From contig JAECYW010000026.1 in assembly GCA_023014335.1 (NCBI GenBank), forward strand, positions 434,001-498,000: DNA of 64,000 nucleotides. Direction: 5' to 3'. The notes beneath the pieces are model-generated. The model was not told the origin of the DNA and ran no database searches. It saw only the letters and a list, made by a program, of their open reading frames with translations. Positions within the stretch are counted from its first letter, which is position 1, and each line of letters begins with the position of its first letter. Positions 11,985 through 23,039 of the stretch are shown piece by piece. The stretch comes from Galerina marginata. Lineage: Eukaryota; Basidiomycota; Agaricomycetes; Agaricales; Galerinaceae. Both the position numbers and the translations under genes were made by a program.

Positions 11985-13905
11985 AAATATCTACAGGTAC
12001 AGGTACGCTGCTTTCGTCGTTGGTAGCCGCAGGACGTGTTATGTAACCCGTAAAGCCCGCAGAAACTGGTAATGCATGGGCGATGAGAAAAAAAACATGA
12101 TTCGAGATAATTTTGCAGTTATTGTTGGAGCAGATCAGACTTCCATATCTACGACCTTTTATTAGAACAAAATGAAGATTTTTCTTGAGTGGGCGGTGAA
12201 TTTCCCAATATACTACCCAATGAATAGTCTTGGATTACTTGAACCACCTCCAGTTACACCTGAGTTGGCCAGTGACTGGCCCTGAGTAATCCATAGACCT
12301 GAAACCACATCCAAGCGTCAGGCTATAATGTATCGTCTTGCAGACGTCTTCTCTCTATGTTGTCCTATACAAATTATCATCGGGTAGAACCATAAATCAC
12401 AGGAATCGTCGTCAGGATGTTGTTACACAAACTATCTCGCAGTCCAATTCCCGTTCACACCGGCGCCTAATTGTGATTACAGCTTCTAACTCGGGTCCTT
12501 GCCTCGAAGACAAGCATCAGGATGTGGATTATGCATAGCCTTGTAAATGGCTTGACATCATCGGGCGAATCAAAGCACCGGCCAGGCTAAGTAAATGGTT
12601 TTTTCGGCCACCTAGTCTTTTAAAACGCTGCATGTTCATCCTTGAGGCGTATCTCAATGAAGGGGGAGGTTCTAAGTGAGATCAATGTCGGGATTCGTTC
12701 CAGGCGTTGTTCAGACCGTATCAGACGACTGATGATCAATTATTCTTTTATCGAAGTTGACAAATGTGTGTGGATCAGTCGAGCATCGAGAACTATTTTA
12801 AGCTGCCATGGGACCGGAATGAGAGTTTGAATAGCAGGACACTTCAATGGACGAAGGTATCTCCCTCCATCCTTATTCGTACTATGAATTTTCTGGCCTC
12901 CCTTTTTGGGGCCGGACAATTAGGGGTTATTTTCAATGCCTGGTCTGCTTTGATTTAACCTGTGAGCTCGAAATACTACACAAGGAGGTCGCTCTATTAA
13001 GCAAATGTTTAAACTAAATAAGTTAACGCAGGGTTAATAGATTTTGCAAAAGTGTTAAGAACGGTGGGAGAGATCTGACGCAAATTAGCCGAGGGTTAAC
13101 ACCCACGCATCTGCTTCTGCACCTGGTGCATCCGTCGTATGCACCTGCGACTGAGGTCGTTTCACGGCAACTCATGTATCCGGTTTGTACCTTGCTCTCA
13201 TCCGGTTCATCCCTGTTGATTCCGAAAATTTCCGGACTGTTCTCTGCTCACTGTCGGGGCCAACGGCGCCCAATGTAGGGAGAGAAAGCTGATATATTGA
13301 ACATGTACACTACAACAATAAGAATACCCAAGTTATTGCATAGGTACCCATCCCATAACCTCATTCCCAGTCAGCCAAACGAGTGATGTTGGGGGTACAT
13401 AGAAGCAGCTGGCAGACTTAGATATCCAATAAGAAGGGGTCAATATCAAGAATAGGGGATGAACTCACCAGAATGGATCAGTGGAGCCTAAAGTCAAAGA
13501 TGAGCAGCAAACAACAAGGGCTTAGAGACATGAGGACGAAGGAGTATTGTGCCATTCAACATGGTGCCCACAAACGGGCAATCAGGGTACAGGTCTGATC
13601 ACAATGAAGCTCCTGAAGACATTTCTTCGCAACAAAAAGCTCGCCTTAGCACACGGAATTGAGGGAAAGTAAAAACGGCGATATGTTGTGGAGGAGTGAA
13701 GGAAAGAGAGCAAGAGAGAGCAACTCGAACAACGGGTCACAAATAAACATCACATGTGACCCCGCAAAGTAAGTCACACAACGCTGGCTCTCTTCATCGG
13801 GCATCACATATCGCATCGACAAGAACAACAGTCAAATAAAACTTGGATTCTTTAAAGTAACATTAAGGTGAATTAAATTAGACTGTCATAGAACCCCTCT
13901 CTAAT
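11985..13905. other. Gene-free stretch flanking the transposon
   Basis: No spliced gene could be assembled. A GCACCTGGTGCATCCG motif near 13115 resembles GCGCCAGGCGCATCC near 21040 and GCTGGGCGCATCCG near 21165, on the other side of the transposase gene. These could be subterminal repeats of the element. I could not define exact termini or a target duplication. Confidence 0.35.
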
Positions 13906-13910
13906 GACCA

Positions 13911-15499
13911 CGGGCTGCAGACAAAAGACTGCTTGTGCCAGTAACCCAAGAAAGCGCATCCGAAGCACCTGCCGAAGGATACATCTCCATCGCAGAGGAT
14001 GAAGATGGACTAAGTTCAACTTGACCGGCAGCAGGAATTGCAGCAGGGATGAGAGACGAGGATGAAAAGATGTCTGAATCCTGACTATCAAAACGCTTAT
14101 TGTCTAGCAGAATTGTTTCGTCGACATAGCTGTAGAGGACAGTTCAATGACAGAAAATGGTGCGTAAACTGAGAAGTACCTTTTCCAGAGAGCCCCAGAG
14201 AGATTTTGGTCTCGCTTTTTGATTTCAGCTTCAAACCAGGCATCTACCTTAGACCAGAAGTCCTCTCCTTTTGCAACACGGCCACCTTTTTTTGGAGCCT
14301 TTGCAGGTCTTTTTCGCTTTTTCGGGGCACTGGTAGAAAAAGTGTCGTCGTCGTCGTCGTCATAATCTCCTTCCTCTTCCTCACCTTCAACTAAAAGGCT
14401 TTTGTGCTCGTATGCAAAACAGCGCTAAATGTGAAGCATTGTTAGTCTACAATCATTGATAGCGACATGACTATGACACTTACCAATAGGGCATTGTGAA
14501 TCATGAGACCTTGATCTGATTTGCTCATCGACGATCCCAGACGATATTTCATTGAACTTTGGACTGTAAAAACACCTAGGGAAACACAAGTCGGACCTGG
14601 CATAACACTATCACGCAGCTAGGGCCAAATTATTCAGATATCTGCACGACCGAAGATAAAAAAAGATACGTACGTCTTGACGAAAGGTATTTCTGACATT
14701 AGAGGCAATGCGTTTGGAAAGGGTGGTGAATTGTGCTTCACGGGCGGGTTGGCCGAAGACGTTGCTCAACCGATAAGAATTTTGTTCGTGCCTCATCTTT
14801 TTCTGTAAAGATAGATATTTTATTATGAAAAGCACAGCGGCAAACATGTACACTCACCTCTACATCCATGTGCAACTCCTTGAAGTTCACCCGAGTGGGC
14901 TGGAGTATACAGTCCTGTGTAACACGTCTAATGTTTGTCTTAAAGTCTTTGAGTGTTAAATTAACAAGACAAGAGCAAGGTTAGCTTACTTTTTGCTCCT
15001 TGGTGAAGTGGAACGTGTCCTCGAGTCGGATCTCCAACTCTTTGAAAAGCTTTGAAAGATCGCCAACAGGGTGCGCGGGACTTTGGCCATGAGATTGGAT
15101 AGACTGAATAATTCGATTTTCTGAGCTAAACACCACCGAAGCCAGAAAAATACGAGTAGCAAGATCGGAGAGGGGCAAAGCATCACCCACACCTCCATTC
15201 CCAATCTATATTGCAATGAATCGTCAACAGTAGAAGGTCCTGATAGTGAAGACATCGCTTACCAGAAAGAGCTCTCGTATGTCTGCTCTTTGCTCTGCAG
15301 ATAGTTTTGCCTTATGAGCAATCTGATCAACGAAGAGAGCGTGCAGGGGCTGGGGAGAACTAGTTGGACTCCCACTAGCAGAAGATGGCAGTCGCGGATG
15401 AGGAGTTGAGGGAGTTCGCAAGACTGGGTCCAAGTAATCCTCATTCTGTGTTTCCTGCAAACTGTTAGAAGGAGAGTGTACAGATGTATGATCGCTCAT
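13911..15499 (-). CDS. Transposon accessory protein (unknown family)
   Basis: Starts at ATG 15499 (MSDHTSVHSPSNSL). Exons 15499-15263 and 15205-14990 keep phase, and later exons run to a stop at 13911. Recognisable parts in order: a Ser/Pro/Thr-rich N-terminus; a helical region with SAEQRADIRELFL; a segment with FKELHMDVEKKMRHEQNSYR; an acidic run followed by a basic lysine/arginine/proline stretch that could be a nuclear localisation signal; then WSKVDAWFEAEIKKRDQ and LSGALWKRYVDETILLDN; and a Ser-rich tail. I cannot assign a function. It lies head-to-head with the small protein gene at 15733 and in the same strand as the transposase downstream, so it is probably cargo or a helper of the element. 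It may instead be a neighbouring host gene of a high-copy agaric family. Confidence 0.6.
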
Positions 15500-15732
15500 C
15501 GGCTTGAACTTGCGCAGAGATTTGGGGGATTTTGGACCAAATGGCCCTGCAAGTTTATTTCATTTTATATTCTGGAGGAGTGGCGGTGCTGAATTAATGT
15601 TTGTTGAACGAGCTCGGCTGCCAGGCAACGCGTTGAGCGCGTTTGATCGTGTTCGATCGCGTTGTTGGAAATTGGAAGAGGGATATAAAGACGGCAGAGC
15701 GACCAATTGATCAATCCCAGTTCACTGTGAAA
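15500..15732. promoter_or_regulatory. Divergent promoter between two accessory genes
   Basis: A 233-base interval separates the starts of two head-to-head genes. On the plus strand GGGATATAAAGACGG (about 15678-15692) holds a TATA-like TATAAAG roughly 45 bases before ATG 15733, a plausible core promoter for the small plus-strand gene. A repeated GATCG(C/T)GTT motif (about 15643-15664) lies just upstream of it. Confidence 0.4.
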
Positions 15733-16452
15733 ATGTCACACGTGGCCCGGCCCGGAGGCTCCCCATTTGTCTCTCCCGTCAAACGTCCTCACAGTTCTTT
15801 GCGTTCTCCTCCTCCTCGTCTCAGGGCTCAACGTGTCTTGCTGCACCCACGCACTTCTAGTAAACCTACCTGCAGTTCCCCTTTGAAGAAGCGACGACTA
15901 ACCCATACATTGGCGGCTGAGAAAATTTCTAAGTACATTTTTTATTCCTCATCTTGATCTTCCATCTGAAAGGTTTTAACAGAGTATGCGCACCAGGTGG
16001 AATTCTTGACAGCCAGACCACGGACACTCAGTGGTTTGAAGGCCTTCAAGTTGCTGGTTCTGAAGTCTCACGTCAAGTACAAGTTCCTGCAGAGCTAGAT
16101 GAGAAATCCAACTCGGACGATGAAAGTGAGTTTGGGTGTCTCTTTTTTCAGTTTGTGATGTTGATAACCCTTAGCTGTAGGTCATCAGTGGGATGTTTTT
16201 GAGTCAGAACTTTACCTGGAATTGATCAAGCCTCTGCCTCAATCGTCTGCGGAAGAAGTTGATGCTCGAGACCGTATTCATGCAATTTTGGAGAGGCGAG
16301 ACGAAGCACAGGAGCGGGAAATGGATGCAATCACTGCACGGAGTGATAGAATGTTTAACAAACTATGGATGGAGAGACATTGGAGTCATTTGCTCGAACA
16401 AAGGCTTAAGGAGCATGGGATCGCATTTCCGAAGTATCCTTTCAAAGGTTAG
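15733..16452 (+). CDS. Small charged coiled-coil protein, transposon accessory
   Basis: Three exons keep phase: 15733-15932, 15983-16125 and 16175-16452, giving 206 residues. The N-terminus is basic and rich in Ser, Pro and Arg (SPVKRPHSSLRSPPPRL, then LKKRRLTH), suggesting nuclear import and nucleic-acid binding. The C-terminal third is a predicted helix with alternating acidic and basic residues (ARDRIHAILERRDEAQE, then MFNKLWMERHWSHLLEQ). No catalytic motif is visible. It reads head-to-head with the 13911-15499 gene and faces the 3' end of the transposase gene, whose stop is only 37 bases away. A helper that contacts transposase or DNA is a guess; the family is not recognised. Confidence 0.65.
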
Positions 16453-16488
16453 ACGTACAATGGTGTATTGAAAATTGAATGCATTGAA

Positions 16489-19400
16489 TTATGACGAGAA
16501 CGAACTTGATCCCTGCACAAACAAACGAGAGGGCCCTGCCTCGCCAGAAGCTGTTAAACTCTGACCTAAGTTGCCCCTACCACGACCTCTGGAGCCACGA
16601 ACTCCACGGCTTGCTCCGCGACCTCTACCTCTCTCAGAACCAGCGTTAGACGCCTTGCGCTCATTGATTGCCTTTGCTGCGCTCTCTTGTACAATTTGAT
16701 TGAAGTCCAACGGCTGCGACGGGATTCGATAGCGCTGAACGTGCTTCGCATATCTCATCTGGGCAGTGTTCAGGACAATCTTTTCTGGGTGCTGAAGGTG
16801 CTCAACCACCTCGGCACGTTGACTTGTTTGAGTCCTTTCCTGGTAGACATATCGGAAACCACTGGGTTGGCAGTTATATTTCTCGCATTCATGTTGGGTG
16901 TTGACAGTACAGAGAATGTCCTAAAATGACACGTTTATTAGCACAAATGCAGCGCAAAAGTTAACGGACAAAGGTCATACCCCAAAAGGAACAAAAGTCC
17001 ACTTATCAGTTGACGCAAGCTGAGGCATTCGAAGTCGTTCAGAGGTTCCAACAACTTCCATGGTTTGTAGAAGGACACCATCAGGTTGATTATTGATATC
17101 CGCAGCCGAGCCAGTCTCTTGAATAATCTCCTTCACGACAGCAATGAAAGGAAGCGAAGAATTAGGTGATTGTACCATAACAAAGTGGCCAATATCGCAG
17201 TTGTCGCCATTGATTAAAATAACTGAAGATTTTGTCTTGAAAAGGCGAGGGGAAGTGGTCGCGGGGGTGGTTAAAAGATGTGGCATCATTTGCCCTGTAA
17301 CTGTCTGAGGATAAGGTCGAGGACTTTTTTTGTCGTTAGAGCATTGGCCTGGTGGAAATTTTGTCAACTTGAAGGATATAAGGATATATACTAGGGAACA
17401 ACGAACCAGCATGCATGTTTGAATGTTTCGTGGATAAGCCCAAATATGAAGTGAGTGTATTCGGTGACGAGACAAGCTGCTGGGGCCCTGGGCCAATTGA
17501 CGTCCAAGACTGTCCCTCAAGAGACTGACTTGGACCAGATTCCTCATTGCCTGGAAGGTGCCGTATAATAAAATATCCACCACTGAGAAGATGTCGAATT
17601 CGATTCCCTTGAGCAAATGCCATTCCAATGTCTCTCGACGGTGCTTGACGGTTGCTATGTATGCTCTTGGCCCGAATAACGGCATTAAAAGATTCAAATG
17701 CCTCTGTAGCAAAGAGAATAGCAGGTCCGAAACGTCGAATGTGGGCAATAATATGGAGAAAAATGTGAAACTTTGGCTTGTTAAACCATTGATTGGTCCA
17801 GCGAGCAGTCCGTAGAAGAAATGACTGGATCTCAGACTCGAGAACTTTCTAGATACACAGAAGTTGTCAGTATATCCCAATGTTATTGCTATTACAATTT
17901 GTTTAACATACGAGATGCTCCTCAATATTCTCGATGACTGGCTGCCATATCAATGGCACCAATTTGGATAGGCAGACCCAGGTCTCGTAACATTCGGGCG
18001 AAACGAGGTCATAGATAACAAATGGTGCAACTTGCACAAGGATACGAAAGTCTCGGCCAGTCAATGATCCAGCATATTGGACAAGTGTCTTCCCCACGAG
18101 CGGCGATAAATTAAGTCCAGAAACATCAAGGCTGGAGAGACGTTGGGCAAGTAGGTCTTTCTTGTCGTCCTTGTTCTTGAGTTGATTTTGAATCACATCC
18201 CGCCAGAAATACTTGATAAAACCTAACAGGACAACATGCAAAATTTCGACTGGTGTATCTTGATGAGGATCGAGGCCTACCAAACACAATTAAGCATCCC
18301 CAAAAACCCGGAAATTCACTAGACTACCTTTAATTTGCCAAACCGCACTTGTAATATCCGCCGGAAGCTGTTTCACAGCATTATCCAGAGCGTCCTGCTT
18401 TTGTTGTGCCCCAGTTTTCCCCTTGTATGAAGAGTAAAGTTTTTCGAGGAAGTGCTCTTGAACAGTGTCTTTAACCCCTGACTCTGTTTTCTCCTTTTTG
18501 ATGGTGGTCTTCTTTCCGACTACTTTTGCTTTGGTAAAGAATGAAAGGAGTTTATGTTGGGTTTCAGCCTTGTGGCGAGGTCGCCCTGGCTGCAAGAAAG
18601 GTTAATATAATGTTGAACTAAGTACAAACCAAAACATACCTTGAGGAATGCAGTCACACGTTCAACCATGGCAGCCATGGATTCCACGACCTTACCCCTC
18701 TTTTTCTTAGGCTTCTGGGTCTCGGAAGTGGCAGTCGCAATTGCCTCGGATTCAACCATACCCTCACTTTCCGCCTCGCTGGCCACTTCACTTGTTTCTC
18801 CGTCGCTAGGTTGGGGGCCCGGGCTTGCATGCTCGTTAGGCCGGTCAAGCGGTAGGACATCGGCATCCAATGCATCTGAACCTTTCACCCAGCATGCTCG
18901 GCAAAAGAATTTCCCCCGCAACCCGATATGGCATGCGAACTCGCTTTGCATTGGATTATCTCCAAGGAGGGCCAGAATACATGGAAATACAAGAACGAGC
19001 TCTTTGTACACGCAATCCCATGCCCATATACCATTCTTTTGGGCATTTCTACTCAATAAAAATGAGCTGTCATATCTGCGAGAGATGAGTTTAGACTCAC
19101 TCAAGCTGGTTGATAACTCCGTCAAGCATTTTGAGAGGTGGAGCAAGGTTGGAGGTACAGAGGAAATGAATGTTGTATTCTTTTGAAGAGTGCTCGCCGG
19201 GTAAGCCGGAAAGGTTGAACAAAAACGAGTTGTGCTCGTTCCACTTCTTCGAAGTGTTTCCCGAGGTGTCATCACAGTACATCCAAAGTGGAAGAGACAT
19301 CACCCTTTTTCCTTTTGCAAGTACCCGCCAACGGTTACCAAGGACAGGATTTGTGTACGTCCATTCAGCTGACACTTCTGGTGCCTCCTTCTTTCGTACT

Positions 19401-20956
19401 TCTATAAAGCAAGTTGAAAGGTAAGACCTGATCAGTGACTGCCAACTGGAATGTACAAAAAAGACGTACCCAAAATGAGTGAGGGATGTGGTAAATCATA
19501 TAGCTTGTGATCATCACAAAAGGTCAGAAAGTTCTTCAGCAGTTGATCCTGCGAGATTTCAATCTCGAGGTCTTCGCGGACACGCCATCCACTCCCATCA
19601 GCGGTAGCGAAAGCTTTAAGAATCCAAGCTTTAGCAAAAAAACGACCGGCACGAGTAAACCAGCGTATCGGGATACAAAATGTATTATCAATCAACATCG
19701 TAGGCTCGAAGATATAGTAGTCGTCATTCCCAAGCCGTATCATGGGCGTCGTGTCCTCGGGACGGAGTTTGTGTAGCCAGCGAGCTGCCTGCCGTGCCTC
19801 GCTGAGTTTTGAACCTGAATCTTCTGGGTAAACATGGAGATGAGGTCGGACTCGTGGGTTAGCCATTTCCTGAAGAGAGTGAGCATTTAAAGAGAAAATA
19901 GATATGGGAACGTACCTGAGCAAGGATTTGGGATAGGTTATTGACATGATACAAATGTCCCAGAATGCCGTTGTATGGAATGGTTTCGATCCCGCACATG
20001 CTTTGCAGGAGTTTATTAAGGCGCTTCATTCCTTTGACTGTCGGCACGTCGTTGACCCGATTTTCTTTGAGCAGCCAGAGAAATAGATCAAGCTGGCGCT
20101 CAGAAAAGACAGAACGAGGAAGGTGCATAAGAATATCAAGGGTACAAGTCTGAGGGCATGTCAGTTTGAACACGATGCTCACGAATATAAAAAATAGCAG
20201 GTCTTACCACTCTGTCCTGCCAGGGATACCATTCTCGGGCTGTCTTCGAGTCGGTGGTATGGTTGCGAGGTCGCTTATTGGGGGCTGGAAACCCACCACT
20301 GTCTGTCTGATCATGATCGGACTCCCCTTGATCAATGGTCATTGATAAGAAAACAACAGAAATGATTGAATAAATACCTTCAGAATCACTCGGGATACTC
20401 AGCCGTTCAATCAACTCATCCTCACTAAGATTTCCATCCAAGAAATCAAGGGATGTCTGTGCGATGTGCGCTAGGGCCTCTTGAATTGGCGACATCTGAA
20501 GCACATTATCCTCGAGAGCTTCGAAGACATGCCAGTCGAAGCCTGTGACCGGAGACACTGTTGAGGGTTCACCGGCCCCATTGTCAAACTGCGGTGTAGG
20601 GTGGGCACTAGGGTACAGGGATTGATGACGGTTTCCTGTTGCAGCGGCGAGCAGGGCACAAAGGCCGTCGTCCCGAACAGTCTCGTCGATGGTAGACGGA
20701 TATGGGCTTCGAGAAGCATCCGGCGTTTGGATGGATTCAAGTTTGAACCGTCATACTGCCTTGAGGTGCTTCTCGGTTTCTTCGTGTTGCTTCGAATGGT
20801 ACCAAGTACGCTCACGGTTGTCAGAACAAACTTGACAAAGATAGACAACCGTGCCGTCACCCTTGGTACGGGAATTCCAGTCTGACAAGAGGTGTGAATA
20901 ATTGGTGATGTCATGAAATTAGAACACTCACGCGCCGAATTGGGCTCGTAAGGCAT
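16489..20956 (-). CDS. Tnp2-like DDE transposase (agaric high-copy family)
   Basis: Start ATG 20956 (MPYEPNSA), stop at 16489, many introns. Near the N-terminus is a zinc-finger-like VYLCQVCSDNRERTWYHS followed by HEETEKH. An acidic linker is followed by SVLR-type helices. The core has WMYCDDTSGNTSKKWNEHNS (first Asp candidate), a CHIGLRGKFFCRACWVKG zinc-knuckle-like segment, GLDPHQDTPVEILHVVLLG (second Asp, in the position of the HNL motif of Tnp2) and FATEAFESFNAVIRAK (Glu candidate). The order D, C-x2-C, D/H, E matches CACTA/Plavaka-type transposases. The C-terminus is Arg-Gly rich. Exons around 17925-16975 and 18289-17903 retain frame across predicted introns. I did not resolve every splice, so a mild defect could be hidden. 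Likely role: excision and integration of the surrounding element. Confidence 0.72.
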
Positions 20957-21230
20957 TGCGAACTTCCTGGTGCTCGGGCTGAGACTCAAGGAATACTTAT
21001 TCACGCAAAATGAGGATGTGTCCTGTTTATATTTTTATAAAATTGCGCCAGGCGCATCCCCCCGTTCAACCATCACCCAAAAAAAGACTATTTGAATTTA
21101 ACTCAAATTCTCGGCAACCAAGGCGCAAACCCGTGATTTGCGTTGTTTCTAAATCACCGTGATTGTGCTGGGCGCATCCGAGGGTCTGGCTGTGTAACGG
21201 TGGTTCTTTGTAAATTGTAGGATGGTAGGG

Positions 21231-23035
21231 CTGGTCTGTGCACAGGGATACAGTTATTACCTCAACTTCCCTCGCGACATCATGGTCTTAAAGATACTGG
21301 TAAATTTTTTTGGCGTCAATAATAGCACATAAACTGACGGGGAACACTTTGTTAGGTTGCCTGGGTCTTGTAAGTAAAGCTTCCATTAAAAAACACGGAT
21401 AGATACGGATTCAACGGGGTTTAGAGTACTTCAGATCTTCAATTTGTGAGTCATTCAAAATCTTACGTTCTCTGCAACATAAATTGAATGAGGTTACGTA
21501 GATTTGTTCAGGCAACAACGATGTACCACTACCTCATCGTGTCCTTTGGGGATTTCAACAAGATTTATGAAGTGACATGGTAGAATTTGGAATTTCCATC
21601 GCCTACCCTATTGCGTCTAATATGCAGTAACAGGGAGTGGACTCTTTACTTGGGCCTAATTGTGAGTCCCCCCAAGCGTGACCTCGATTTAAATTGCTAT
21701 GAAGTGGCCTGACGTTCTTGAAGGCACTTGCTGCATGCAGCGTTCAGTTGCTCTATGCATATCGTATATTTCACCGTAAATTTAAGATCCCTCAATTGGC
21801 GGTTATTTAGTGACTGACGTTTCTTTGGGCTCTAGTGAGCGAGAATCGGAACTACCTAACTTTTGGGATAATTGTACGAGTATTCTTTGTGATTAAAGTC
21901 CCAGCATTTAATATTTGTCTAGGTAATTTTGGCTCTCACTGCACTTGGTACGCAGTCGCCATATGAATCTTGACTTTGCCTACCCATACTATATTATAGG
22001 GCTGTGTTCGGCGATTGTGATTCTTGGACTGACGGCAGATATGAATTTCACCAAGCTAGGCAGCGCAACGGTAAGTTTTTGCATAAAATACACCTTTCTG
22101 TCCGTTTATAACTTTGTCAATTCCAGTGGCTCGTTCAGGCTTGGCTCTGCGTAGACAGCGCCTGCGACCTTCTCATTGCCATATTTCAAGTATATTACTT
22201 GTATCGCCAGCGTTCTGGGCTGCCAAGGTCAGTCGACCTTATTTCCTCATTGCCAGAGAAATTCACGTCATACTTTCATCTCCTCAGGACAATGCAATTT
22301 GTGAACACGCTCATTTTATATATTATTAGCACCGGGCTTCTCACAAGGTAAGATTCTCTCCGCTTTGAAGTAATAAACTAATTTTGTGGTGCTTAGCATC
22401 CTTGTCCTGTTTGAATTAATCTCGGTAAAGCCCTTAGGCAACCTTTCTCGAGAAAATGCTGATAATTTGTGTGCATAGTTTGTGATCCTGGGCTTCAATT
22501 TGCGCATGTCTTCCTTAGCTACCAGATGGGTGCCAGTAAGTCTTATGTATTGTCTCAATATTAATTTATTCATAGAATTTGCCAGTCCATACGATGTCTT
22601 TCCTAGCCAAGTATGTGAACATTACATCTTCTTTTTGCACCCATTCTGGCTAAAACCCGATTCAGTTTGGATGCAAGGCGAAATATAAGACTGAGAGGTA
22701 GTGAAGTTATCATGGTAGATAGCTCTGGCAGGAGTGCCACTAATGGACCGCATACCGGAAATACTGGGAGTACCGGGGAAATGCAGTTCAAAATGAATAA
22801 CGACTATTCCAAGATGACGAGCTCGCAATTCAATACATCCATTCTGGTGCGTGAAACTCCGCTGCAACCAATTCCTATGCAGACCATTTACCATTTTCCC
22901 CACCAGAATTCAGAGCCTGATGTGATCGGGACCGTAATATTAATCCAGCAAGAGAACAGTAGCACGAGCAACATGGACAAGGAAGCTCAGGATTTAAGAC
23001 TCAGTAGCAAGGAAGATAAAGTCGCCGAAATATGA
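21231..23035 (+). CDS. DUF6534-type membrane protein, 5' exon missing
   Basis: Exons read GLVCAQGYSYYLNFPRD then IMVLKIL, VAWVL, MYHYLIVSFGDFNKIYEV, CSVQLLYAYRIFHRKFKI, then GLCSAIVILGLTADM and WLVQAWLCVDSACDLLIA. Next come FQVYYLYRQRSGL, NTLILYIISTGLLTSIL, PVHTMSFLANLDARRNI and a long polar tail. This order of helices, ending in the ANLDARR signature, is the DUF6534 pattern of agaric seven-helix proteins. The splice 22610|22666 gives a clean Asn codon. Expected N-terminal residues are not found upstream: the transposon side begins within about 200 bases. Some middle exons (21600-21900) are not phase-resolved and may carry damage. Function unknown. Confidence 0.6.
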
Positions 23036-23039
23036 GCAT

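Larger units (their letters stand above)
13911..20956. mobile_element. Large DDE transposon-like unit with three genes
   Basis: The extent given is only the coding span. It contains an accessory gene (minus), a small coiled protein gene (plus) and a long spliced Tnp2-like transposase gene (minus). All three look open, and host-type genes lie outside. Terminal inverted repeats and target duplications were searched for by eye at 13.0-13.9 kb and 20.96-21.25 kb without a firm result. Whether the three genes form one transposable unit is inferred from adjacency and from the shared divergent promoter. Confidence 0.5.

Noticed and set aside
13265..13330. Possible LTR or primer binding site (GGCGCCCAATGTAGGGAG)
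   Set aside because: No second LTR, no gag/pol frames and no polypurine tract could be found nearby.
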